This document shows, piece by piece, positions 36,619 through 47,557 of a stretch of DNA of 64,000 bases. This DNA comes from Cordilura impudica. Its lineage: Eukaryota > Arthropoda > Insecta > Diptera > Scathophagidae. Location of the stretch: positions 15,116,878 to 15,180,877 of the forward strand of contig OY821519.1 of assembly GCA_963682025.1 (NCBI GenBank), read 5' to 3'. A program made the translations under genes and the position numbers. The notes beneath the pieces were generated by a model, which worked only from the letters and a program-made list of their open reading frames with translations, was not told the DNA's origin and made no database searches. The first letter of the stretch is position 1, and every line of letters starts with the position of its first letter.

Positions 36619-37166
36619 GAACATTACAAAATTGATTATGGTCACAAACTTACCAGAGTTTTAATAAAGAGGCAGCTAAAAATATTATTTATTTATGCAC
36701 TAGTTAAATAGTTTACATTGTACAATGTAATCGTTAATAATTATATTTCGTATTTGTATCTTTTAAACGGACAAGCTTATTTTTTAATAAAACGCACTCT
36801 TCAAACACTTTACTTTGTTTAGTCTCCCAAAATATAACTGTAACTACGTACCATAACGTAACGTGCCAGCTTTTTTTTGCATGAAAAGCATTGGGACGTG
36901 TCGGTTATTCTATATGCTTTGCATGTAACTAAATAACAGCTGACACGTTACTTTACGGTTACGTGTGGCTAACAAGCCCTTAAATTGTATGATTTTTTAC
37001 AGAAGTGCTCCCAAGATGTTTTCACAATATTCAGCTTTTGTCTATGCTTTGCACAACAGAACGCACACATACACATTTTTTTTATTCGTATGGACGGCGT
37101 TTCGTGGAGAATATTTTGGGGTCTTGAAAGATTAATTTTCACGAAAAATTCTTAACAAAATAGACT
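36619..37166 (+). promoter_or_regulatory. Bre1 upstream region and probable 5' UTR exon
   Basis: It contains an inverted-repeat pair (taacgtaacgtgccagct near 36857; agctgacacgtta near 36938) around a cgtgtcgg segment, likely a tiny MITE. A splice donor, gact|gtaagt, at 37167 and an acceptor, ccttcctcag, ending at 37379 would remove a 213-bp 5' UTR intron just before the Bre1 ATG. Transcription would then start somewhere in 36980-37160. Confidence 0.45.
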
Positions 37167-37383
37167 GTAAGTATATATAAAAATTGTAACAAAATATATG
37201 TCTATCAATATGATGGGATATGATTATTTAATAATGAAAAGAATTTGATAGGAACACGTTTTAAATTGCCCGTGTCCGATGTGGCTCATTTATTTGTTTC
37301 CTATCAATTTAATTTAGATTTTCTGTGAAAAGAAATTTTTTTAATTATATGTATGTATTTATTGAAAATCCTTCCTCAGTGAA

Positions 37384-40300
37384 ATGTCTAAACGGGCTGC
37401 TGATGATAACAGCGGTGCTGCTGGTGGCGGCAGTTCGGTTACCACCACTGCCAATGCAAATCTCGGTCAACCACCCATTAAGAAAGTACACTTTGAGCCT
37501 CACCTAATAGGGCCAGTATCCACACTGGAGGAAATGGACATTAAAGTATTAGAATTTCAAAATAAAAAGTTGGCACAACGCATTGAGCAACGAATGCGAA
37601 CAGAGGCCGAGTTAAGGCATCGTATAGAACAATTGGAAAAACGTCAAACCCAAGATGACGCAGTGCTGAATGTAGTCAATCGTTACTGGAATCAATTGAA
37701 TGAAGACATACGAGTGCTACTACAAAGATTTGATGCCGAAACGGCGGATGAATTAGAGAATAAAAATGAAAATGAAGTAACCACATCTTTCCTCACACAA
37801 CTGTCTACTTGGGATAAGGAGGAATTAGACGATAAACTTGCCAATCGTGTACAAGTCTCTAAAAGAGCTGTATCAAAGGTTGTACAAGTTATTGATAGAA
37901 TAATGCAAAGAAATGAAAAAATAACCATGTCCTTAAAGGGCGAACCATCCCCTACGGCTGCACCAGGTTCCACTTCAGCAGCTGAGGGTGGAGATGAATC
38001 TCAAGTAGATTCAAGTAACGCTAACAACAATATACCCAATATTGAGGAGACCCTTAAGCAAACTCACATTGAGATTATGACCGAAAATCGTAATTTACAA
38101 AATCTCAATACTTCACTCCATGAAAAATTTCACACAATGTCATTGAAAATGAAAGAATATCAGGATGCTTTAACCGCCAAAGAGACGGAAAATGCAGAAC
38201 TAAAGAATCAAATAGATGAGTTGCAATATGATTTAGAGAAAATCCATTGTCGCAATGATAAACTTGAGAATCATTTGGCTGAAGCCATAGAGAAATTAAA
38301 AGCATACCATCAAATGCATGGTGATCCCAACAAAAGTACCTCCACTTCCAAGGGTTCAGGTCATACTCATGTCAGTAGTCATCAAGTGGAAGATTTACAA
38401 AAGGAACTAGAGGAATATCGAGAATTGGCAAATAATCGTTTGCAAGAATTAGACAAACTACATGCGACTCATAGGGAAACGTTGAAGGAGGTAGAAAAAC
38501 TTAAAATGGATGTAAGTGTGCAAAAAATAGAAAACTTTCTTTAGTTTAATATTATCTTGTGTGCTTTTGTTTTAGATCCGCCAACTACCCGAGTCGGTAA
38601 TTGTTGAGACAACCGAATATAAATGTTTGCAATCTCAATTTTCTGTCCTCTACAATGAATCTATGCAAATTAAAACAATGTTGGATGAGACACGTAATCA
38701 ATTACAAACCAGTAAAAATCAACATTTGCGTCAAATTGAAGTAATGGAAAGCGAAGAGTTAATAGCTCAAAAGAAGGTCCGTAGTGAAATGATACAAATG
38801 GAAGATGTTTTAGCCCAGATACGTAAAGAATATGAAGCTTTACGCATTGAATTTGAACAAAATATGGCGGCAAATGAACAAACAGCACCCATCAATAGAG
38901 AAATGAGACATTTGATTACCTCGCTACAAAATCACAATGGCCAATTGAAAGGTGAGGTGCAAAGATATAAACGAAAATATAAAGATGCTTCAGCAGATAA
39001 TGTTAAACTGCGTAGGGAACTGGATGAGTCGGTGGCAAAGTTGGAGGGTTCGAAACAACAAAATACTCCCAGTCAGGGAGGCAATGGTGAAGACCTTAAG
39101 CAAGAGGGTAATAGTAATGTAAAAGAAGAATTTTCGGGTAATTCTGGAACATGTTCCAATGCTGCGGGTGCTACGGATGGTGGTGCTAATGTTAAAGATG
39201 AAGGCAGTGCTATTAAGTCGGAAGACGAAACACTGGATGATGATTCAACTAAAGATCAAAAAGATGGCATTAAGAAAGAAAACACAACTTCACCCGGAGG
39301 ACCGGAGAAAAAAGATAATCAAACCGGCTGCAATACAGCTGGTTCAACACCTACTGGCGCTGTTGGTACGGTATCAACAAGTTTAAAACAAGAAAAGGAT
39401 ACTAAAGAGGTTCAAAAGACGAAAGACGTTAAGGTGCAAGAATCTGAAATAGTCAGAGATCTCAAGGCACAATTAAAGTAAGTATTTTTTTTTTAAATCT
39501 TAAGTTTTTTAAATGCTTCCAATTATATATTTTCGTTTAGGAAAGCTCTTAATGATCAAAAAGAAATGAAACTTTTATTGGACATGTATAAGGGCGTCTC
39601 CAAAGATCAACGTGACAAGGTCCAATTGATGGCAACTGAAAAGAAATTAAGATCCGAAATAGAAGAATTACGTCAACAATTGAAAAAGCTACAAGAAAGC
39701 AAAAGGGAAGAACGTAAAAAACTGGCCGACGAAGAAGCTTTGCGTAAAATCAAACAGTTAGAGGAACAAAAATATGAATTACAAAAGCAGGTGGCCAATC
39801 AAAAACCGCCCGATAATTGGGGTCCTGGTGGTCCAAACTATGTTCGACCTTTTGTAGGTTCCCACGAGGAAGAGGCTCTACTCAATGAAATGGAAGTTAC
39901 CGGCCAGGCTTTTGAGGATATGCAAGAGCAAAATTCAAGACTAATACAACAACTACGCGAGAAGGATGATGCCAATTTTAAATTGATGTCGGAACGCATT
40001 AAAGCCAATCAAATGCACAAATTACTAAGAGAGGAAAAACAAATATTGGAGGATCAAATGGCGACTAGAGATACTCAAATTGAAGCTATGCATATTGTTT
40101 TACGTAAACTGGAAGAGAAAGAACGTAGTTTGCAAGCAACGGTGGCCGGCATTGAAAAAGAACTAGTGCTACGGCAACAAGCTATGGAAATGCATAAACG
40201 TAAAGCCATCGAATCAGCTCAGTCTGCTGCAGATCTTAAACTACATTTAGAAAAATATCATGCCCAAATGAAGGAGGCCCAACAGGTGGTGACAGAAAAG

Positions 40301-40627
40301 ACCAGCTCTCTGGAAGCAGAGGCTTATAAAACGAAACGTCTGCAAGAGGAACTGGCACAATTTAAACGTAAAGCAGAGCGCATGAAGAAAATCGAAATGA
40401 CTGGCACAACGATTGACGAGGTCATGCTAGAGGAGATCCGGGAGTATAAGGAAACACTAACGTGTCCCTCGTGTAAAGTTAAACGCAAAGATGCTGTACT
40501 CTCCAAATGTTTCCATGTCTTTTGTTATGATTGTTTGCGGACACGTTACGAGACAAGGCAACGTAAATGTCCCAAATGTAATTGTGCCTTTGGCGCCAAC
40601 GATTATCATCGTTTGTATTTAACTTAA
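37384..40627 (+). CDS. Bre1: Bre1, E3 ubiquitin ligase for histone H2B, 1038 aa
   Basis: Nuclear RING-type E3 that, with the E2 Rad6, monoubiquitinates histone H2B on transcribed genes (RNF20/RNF40 family; in flies needed for H3K4 methylation and Notch output). Exons: 37384-38511, 38576-39477, 39541-40627; donors gtaagt, acceptors ttttag and gtttag, reading through in phase. The 1038 aa agrees with about 1044 in Drosophila. N-terminus [11 protein letters not shown]; long coiled coil from residue ~50; an acidic/Ser-Thr-rich low-complexity stretch with several IKSEDE/KQE-like sites in exon 2; coiled coil to ~970; C-terminal C3HC4 RING (about residues 985-1024): [19 protein letters not shown], all zinc ligands present. 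The start is in a good context (gtgaaATGtc). No disruption. Confidence 0.97.
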
Positions 40628-40841
40628 TTTAGTTTAGGTTACAAAATTCCGGCTTCTGTTCTGTTTTTAAGGAGAGAATATACATTAACATACTCACTTT
40701 TGAAACATTCATACACTTCCATTTTATTTTTTCTGTTTATCTCTACTATTTATTATGATTCTAAAGGAAATTCTAGTGGATTTAATTTTTAACTTAATAT
40801 TTTATTTATTTTGCTTTAGGTGGACTTAAAACAAAATACGG

Positions 40842-40847
40842 AATAAA
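40842..40847 (+). promoter_or_regulatory. Bre1 poly(A) signal
   Basis: AATAAA about 215 bases after the stop codon, the first clear one downstream. Confidence 0.5.
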
Positions 40848-40859
40848 TATTATAAATTA

Positions 40860-41680
40860 ACTATAAAAATATTAGATTTAAAAATTTATTGGGTTTTATT
40901 TCATATAAATTTCGAATTGTTTACCTTTGCGTTCATTTGAAATTTTGCATAGATAAAGATAACTTTAGAGAACGAATTTCAAAAATTTGTTACGTTTTAT
41001 AAAATAGGCCTGTACAGATTTAAAAAATTACGGAAATATAGTGCCACTAGTATTAAATTTATTATACAGTTTGGTTTTAACTTATAAAATTGTTAAAGGA
41101 ACAATAATTCTTCTCTTTTTTAAGTTAGCTGGAATATCATTTTTGCTTCTATGAATATAAATGAATATTGATTTAAAATATTTGGCATTGCTCAGTTGAG
41201 CGTATTTTGCTATAGAAAACATATTTATAAGATCCGTATTTAAATTTTTTCAATAAATAATGTTAAATATTTAAAAATTGCCGAATCTCAAGAATAAGTA
41301 CCTACTCATTTTAATGTCTCCAAATATAAACGTCAGATAATATAGTTTTATTGTAGTCCTTTTAAATAAACACTGGATATGTTGTATTTTAATTTTTAGC
41401 AAATTTTAAAAATAAAATCATTTTCGTATAAGATATTCACAACGAACGGTGTTTCACTTGCAAAGAGGTTTTTTATTTGTTTATATAAATCATACTCATT
41501 GCATAGGCTCAATCGGCCAATTGGTATTGTAGCATCATTTACCGGCAACAATCACACTTTAAGCCATTGTCGCAATGAAGTCAATCGATCGAGTGTTTTG
41601 GCTGTGATTACGGATACCAGGGATTTTATGTACAAAGTTTTTGTAATCTTTTATGTTGCTACATAGACAAAAAAAAAATA
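40860..41680. other. Bre1 3' flank
   Basis: No gene seen; AT-rich intergenic DNA. Confidence 0.4.
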
Positions 41681-41684
41681 TTGG

Positions 41685-42070
41685 TTCGCTCACTCCGGCG
41701 TATTTTCTTTCTAATAATGCATACTAGCAGATTCCAACGCTCGAAATTCGAGTGCAATTTCTAGACAATTTTATTTATCAACTTAGCCAATTTAAAAACC
41801 AAGACTTTTTTGGTTTATTATTATTGTGAATGAAGATAACAAACACATTAACAAATTAAATAAACACACACATAGCATACGTATAATTTTATGTATGGGT
41901 TAGTAGCAACTTTAAAAGCAATTTACTCAAAATAAAGGAAAAAATCTGCAAATCTTGTGGACAGCTAAAAAGAAATACCTTTCAAATAATATACGTTTGG
42001 TCCAAATCGGGATAAAACGGTAGAACAAAACATCGGTAACAAGAAATCATCTAGCCTATTAATATCATAG
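41685..42070. repeat. Dispersed repeat E (three copies in window)
   Basis: Shares acaaaacatcggtaacaa, gcctattaatat and aattttatgtatgggttagt with the inverted copy at 56866-57235, and its last 120 bp with 61510-61640. Contains a ctcgaaattcgagt palindrome. Non-coding, family unknown. A nearby segment (about 42290-42390, catccacttta...gagctctagcta) also recurs at 57770-57850. Confidence 0.7.
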
Positions 42071-42410
42071 ATTATTCAATATATAGAGCATATTTACCGT
42101 TTCTTGATGCGGTTTCACAACTCTATAACACCGATTTTTTGGAGCGTATGTTTGAAGTCTACAGATCCAAAGTTATTTCAGTATAAAGAGAGCATTAAAA
42201 TAAATTATCCAAAAGTTTTGGTCAAATGAACAAACCAAATTTTTGAAAATAATGTTAATAATTATCTGATCATGCAGAAATTATATAATTTGGATATGTT
42301 GTCATCCACTTTACATAAATATTGCAAGTTTCAGAGCTCTAGCTAGTCGGGAAGTTGGTTAAAATTCAATTATGAAAATTCGCTTTCAGGTTAACCGCAA
42401 GGTTAAGTCA

Positions 42411-42884
42411 AATAAGAAAATTATATCCTATAATACCATGTGTTTAGAGAAAGGGTCTTAGGTCCAACTAAATGGTTAAAGAAAATAAGCATAATCCAAA
42501 TTTGAGTGGCATTGTTATTAATTTTTTTACAATCGGATATTCGGACTAGGTCGAAAAGGGCCCGATCCTGACCATATTTGGTAAAGTTACTTATATCTTG
42601 CAAAAACATATACAACTCAAATTTGAGAAAAAATGTCCAATAATTTTGTTTGATAGATTAATACTTGATATATTTAATACTTTTATATGTGGGCTATGAC
42701 TAAGAATTGTACTACAGGGTTTAATTTTGGACTACTGATTAATGGACGTAAATAACATTCACAAACCAAATTTGACCGAGATCTTCATATATGATAATAT
42801 AGGTCATTTGTATGGGTACTAGGTCTGAAAATGCTTCGATTCACACCAATTTCTACAGCGTTCGTTCTATGACTTAAGAGCTTA
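42411..42884 (+). mobile_element. Mini-me-like repeat (copy M7), first half
   Basis: Family sequence from aagaaaattat to agagctta, where a TA dinucleotide (42883-42884) is the insertion point of a Tc1 element. The second half resumes at 50595. Confidence 0.65.
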
Positions 42885-42959
42885 CACAGTGTCGTGCAAA
42901 ACAAAAGCAAAAAATTCCATAAAAATAAACAAAGTGATTTATTTAGAATCATATTTCAT

Positions 42960-43735
42960 TTACAAAAAAACTTCATAAATTATTGGAATCATCTAAGTTT
43001 CTAGAATGTCTTTATACATCCATCAATTTTGAGTAATGGTCCGACTCCATTTGCCGAAAAGCATGACCACACCATCACGTTGCTTCTCCCATGCTTAAAA
43101 TTTATTTTACAATTCCGTGCTTCAAGACGTTTGCCAGGAAAGCGCCGAACTGTAGACATACCATCCGAATTAATCAAATTGAATTTTGATTCGTCACTAA
43201 ATAGAACGGTTTTCCATTTATATACGATCCAATTCAGGTGTGGTTGTGCAAAATTTAATCTAAAACAATAAAAAAAGAGGAAATCATTAGATGATTTAAC
43301 ATAATGACATGAAAATAACAAGTTTGTAGTTACTCACCTTTTTTTGGATATGTTTCTTGGTCAACAACGGTTTTTAGCTGGTCTGTAACTTTTTAAATTG
43401 GTTTCTATTGCACGTCTTCGAACTGTACTATCGTGCACGTTCAATTTCAGAGTTCGTACAATTTCATTAGAAGTGGCAAGGGGTTTTTTTTAATAGGACA
43501 TATTTTTTCTATCATCACGCAAGGAAGTTTTTCGTGGACGTCCTCCTGAATGCTTCACACTAACGTCTTTTGTTAACTGATATCTTTTTATCCATCTACA
43601 AATAATTGCAACAGAAGCTTTCTTTTCTCCCTTTTTAAAGTCCTCAATTATTTGAGATTTTAAAGTTTGGCATATTTATCCCCAGCCATTCTTATTAGAC
43701 CAACCAGTACCAATAAAATATAGAAACTAATTTTA
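42960..43735 (-). pseudogene. Tc1-like transposase, with intron
   Basis: - strand. N-terminal part (about 43735-43340) has GGRPRKTSLRDDRK-like sequence. A GT-AG intron of about 80 bp (gtgagtaac near 43338 to tgttttag near 43262) joins codons AG|A in phase. Then comes LNFAQPHLNWIVYKWK, VLFSDESKFNLINSDG (first catalytic Asp), HGRSNVMVWSCFSANGVG. The part with the second Asp and Glu is missing, apparently cut off by the element's own truncation, as 42885-42960 is terminal sequence. Non-functional. Confidence 0.8.
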
Positions 43736-43769
43736 AATAATGCCTAAATCCTTGGTACATAAAAACTTT

Positions 43770-43903
43770 GATGTGTAAACATCTATACGCGCAGGGGGGT
43801 AAATTTCTATTTCACAATACAATCACAAAAACAGCGTAACTTATATCGGTGTGAGCTGAAGGAGATAACGCTGTGTGACTTATGATTGTATTGGTGAAAA
43901 AAT
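43770..43903 (-). mobile_element. Helentron/HINE-like end fragment (copy H8)
   Basis: gatgtgtaaacatctatacg + cgcaggggg, then caatacaatcacaaaaacag and inverted gattgtattggtgaaa, the same block as in copies H4 and H9. The rest of the element is missing here. Confidence 0.65.
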
Positions 43904-44739
43904 ATTTTCAAGAGAAACTGTTCATGGGCAATTACCCAATGCATTCGAAATGGGAATTGTGGTAGGAGAGACAAACCTAAGTAACTCGTGTTTTTAACAC
44001 TTTTTTTAATTTTCAAATTAGCTCCATAGACCAAATATTTGATACCATTTTTTCTTTTTAAACATTTTCTTGAACACTACCTGACCAACTATTTGTCAAA
44101 TAGTGTACACATTATTTATTTTACTAGCCGACTGCATTTTGTGGAATTTTTGATGTGTATTTTTATAAATACTTTATTCCTCAATAAACTATAATTAAGT
44201 TTTTATTCACAAACCACAACGATTTGTAGAATTCCACCAAAATATTTCTGTATTTTCTTAAGTTTTATTTGAGTTCTAAAGAAATCTTTTTTTCTGTTTT
44301 TATTACGTACGAATGACGATGTAATAATAGAATGCAAGTAAAGATAATGCAAAAACAGTGTTAACTGACATGGTTGTCTTTGTTCGTACTTTTTTCAATA
44401 TAGTTAGTTGGCAACGCCTCAGACCATATCAACAATTATATGTTAACAACTTTTATTAATAAACATTTTTAGTAATTATTACTATTAAGCATTAAATTGA
44501 TTCTTACTAAGCATTAAATTGATATAAATTTGGAATATTTTCAATAACTAGGATATAATATAAATAAATTTTGTTAGTTGAAATTTTAATTAAATTTAAT
44601 TAGTTAATAATAGCTTTAAGTTCCATTGTACATCATAAATCAATTTAACGCATGACGACATCTTAATATAAAATGCAATATATAATACCGTCATCCAAGT
44701 AAGGAAAAGCGTAGGAAAATCGTATCATAAAAAAATACA

Positions 44740-45900
44740 CTCAAACCTGTTTTTGTGCGAGGGTTAGGGACCGCATTAAAAAAACTCATACAAAAAAATC
44801 GTAAAAAAACTTCACGAGTAGTTATAAAAAATAGTTTTCGCGACGCAACTAAAAATTATTTGTTTAATGCGGTGAATTGGGACCGCATAAAAAAGTCTCA
44901 TTAAGAAAATAACTCAAAACCTTACAAAACAACTAAACATTTTTCAATTGTCTTCAGAAAACATCAATTGTATTTCAGAAAACATCAATTCTATTTCAGT
45001 AATCATCTATATAATTTCAGAAAACATGTTTTGAATTTCAGAAAACATCAATAGAATTTCAGAAAACATCATTCAAGTTTCAGAACACATCAATAAAATT
45101 TCAGAAAACATCAATAGCATTTCAGAAACATCAATTGTATTTCAGAAAACATCAAAAGAATTTCAGAAAACTTAAATTGTACTTCAGAAAACATCAATTA
45201 AATTTCAGAAAACATCAATACAATTTCAGAAAACATCTACAGAATTTCAGAAAACATCATTTGAATTTCGACAACATTAATAGAATTTCATAAAACATCA
45301 ATTTACTTCAGAAAACATTAACAGTATTTCAGAAAACGTCAATAGAATTTCAGAAAACATCAATAGAATTTCAGAAAACATAAACAGTATTTCCGAAAAC
45401 GTCTATAGAATTTCAGAAAACTATATTGTACTTCAGAAAACATCAATTAAATTTCAGAAAACATCAATAGAATTTCAGAAAACATTTGAATTTCAGAAAA
45501 CATCAATAGAATTTCAGAAAACATCAATTGTGTTCCAGAAAACATCAATAGAATTTCAGAAAACATCTATAGAATTTCACAAAACATCATTTGATTAATA
45601 ATATTTATTTATTTGTTTAATATAATGGAATAAATTGTAATGTTATGAATATTTTATTATTATATTACAATAAATGAAATTTAATTTTAAAGTGGTTGAG
45701 AAAATTAATTATAAATGTTTTTAAAAATAAATGTTAATTAAAATACCGAAATTTGGTCCCTGTTTTAGAACAAAACGTTTTAATAACGCAATTCGCTCCC
45801 TGATTTTATCTCCACACACTTCCTAATAAAATGGTGCCTTCAATTCATTTTTACCGTTATTCGTTTTTTCATGTTTGATTAGCATTATTATATGCAGTGA
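44740..45900. mobile_element. Element G with 21-bp satellite core
   Basis: Left end actcaaacctgtttttgtgc and gaccgcattaaaa; right end with aacgcaattcgctccctgat and tttatctccacacacttcct. The right part is repeated, inverted, at 61870-61975. Between lies the satellite at 44945-45597. Family unknown. Confidence 0.5.
44945..45597. repeat. 21-bp satellite, first array
   Basis: About 30 units of tttcagaaaacatcaataga type, more diverged than the array at 47710. Both arrays begin after nearly the same lead-in (aacatttttcaattgtcttc), so they share an origin. Confidence 0.85.
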
Positions 45901-46069
45901 TAATTGTATAATTTTTATAGAATAAACTATAAAGCTAAGAATACTGATTGATTAAATTAATTACAAATATTTTAAAAAAACTAATTGCGATATTCCTTTC
46001 AAAAGTGTTTCTTATGTGTAAACTTTTATAAGCTCAGGGGATAAGAAATACAAAAAAATATATATAAAA

Positions 46070-47044
46070 TCTTAATATATAAAAATGATTGTGCGTATGT
46101 ACGTCTGACCATCACGGCTGAACCACTGAAGCTATCCACTTTATATTAACACCATGTGTACGTGTTATGCTCCGGATGGTTTTTTTTTGTGTTAGACCCC
46201 CGTAACCCCTCTGCGAGGGCGTGGTAAAAGAGGGGTGGTGGTCGAAAAATTTTCAAATATAGTCAATATGCGTGTCGTTTTTATATTTTTCGCGGTCGCT
46301 AATTCGAAAGGTCATAATACCAGGTTGATAGAACCACTGGAAATGAGCGGGGCGAGTGGGCGGAAGTAAAAAATTTAGAATAATGCCTGTATTGGTGTAA
46401 TTTTAATACTGCCTAAGGTATGCTTGAGTTTTTGACATTTTTACTTTCCGAAAATTCCAACTGGGCGGGGTAAAAAGGCGGGGCAAAATCTCCTCCTTGA
46501 AGTCCAGGCCATATGGTTAAACCAAATACTTGAAATTTTGAATAGAGATAGCTTAAGGTATGCTCAAACTTTTAACATTTTTACTTTCCGGAAATTCGAA
46601 TAAGGGACTGAATAAGAGAAGTGATGGGGCAAATATTCCTGGCCATATGGATTAAGCTAGAGAATTGCAATTTGGTTCATACGTACTTTAAGGTATAGTA
46701 CAACTCTTGACCTTTTTACTTTACGGAAATTGGATAAATTAAAATTAATTTTCAATCAATTTATCTATATTTCATAAAAAAATATCAATTTTAAATTTCA
46801 TAAAAATATTAATTGTCAAATTTCAATCAATTTCAAATTTCATTTTAATATTTATTATCATAAAATACAAATATTTTCAAAAAATGCCTTCACGACCGCG
46901 TTCAAATATTGGTCGTAGTGATCGAAGAAATCGCAATAGGCAACAATTAAGAATGAATTTAACATCACAACAACAACAACTTCTAAAATAATCTTGATAT
47001 TAAATAATTTTTTTAGGCTAAACAATGTTTGCCGGGTCAGCTAA
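46070..47044 (+). mobile_element. Non-autonomous Helitron
   Basis: The 5' end TCTTAATATATAAAAATGAT, followed by cggctgaaccactgaagc, is typical of insect Helitrons; the 3' end is gccgggtcagCTAA, a CTRR terminus. It lies between A (46069) and T (47045), the Helitron target. A short frame near the 3' end (MPSRPRSNIGRSDRRNRNRQ, about 46885-46990, stop TAA) resembles the N-terminus of Helitron replication proteins. No helicase domain. Confidence 0.75.
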
Positions 47045-47155
47045 TATATTATAAAACCAAAAACAAAATTTATAATATACAAAAATACTAAGTGCATCAA
47101 AGCAGAATGGAGGTAGTATTAATTCTATTAAAAATTCAATAAGTTTCCATTATAA

Positions 47156-47440
47156 ATGAAAACATATTTCATAGAGGGCACTACAAGAAGAGCTGCAACT
47201 CAACGGGCCTATCGAGCTAGGATGCACATGGGTACACTGCGTGCACAACAACAAGGACAGCAACAACGGAACGAGGAACAACAACAGCAGCAGCAACTAC
47301 TACAGCAGGAACAACTACCACAGCAAGAGCAACTGCCACAACAGGAGCAACTACTTCAAATCGACAATACAGAGCAAAACGAACAACAGGCTCAACTACA
47401 ACAACAGTTGCCACACGAAAATTTCGGGGTAATATTAATT
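47156..47440 (+). pseudogene. Gln-rich fragment resembling a Helitron protein N-terminus
   Basis: Frame with RRAATQRAYRARMHMG then QQ-rich repeats encoded by CAA/CAG and a repeated PQQEQL unit. Similar basic-then-Gln starts occur in Helitron proteins; the identity is tentative. Direct repeats gta(g/a)tattaattctatta flank it (47112-47129, 47429-47446). Confidence 0.4.
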
Positions 47441-47446
47441 CTATTA

Positions 47447-47557
47447 ACAAGTAAGAAAATTATTACCATGGTTTAGAGACCTTATCTCTTCGGTCCAACT
47501 AATTAGCTATAGAAAATAAGCATAAACCAAATTTGAGTGGCATTTTTATTCATTTTT
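47447..47557 (+). mobile_element. Mini-me-like fragment (copy M8)
   Basis: Left end of the family (acaagtaagaaaattattac, tctcttcggtccaactaatt), cut off at the start of the Helentron-like element at 47558. Confidence 0.65.
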
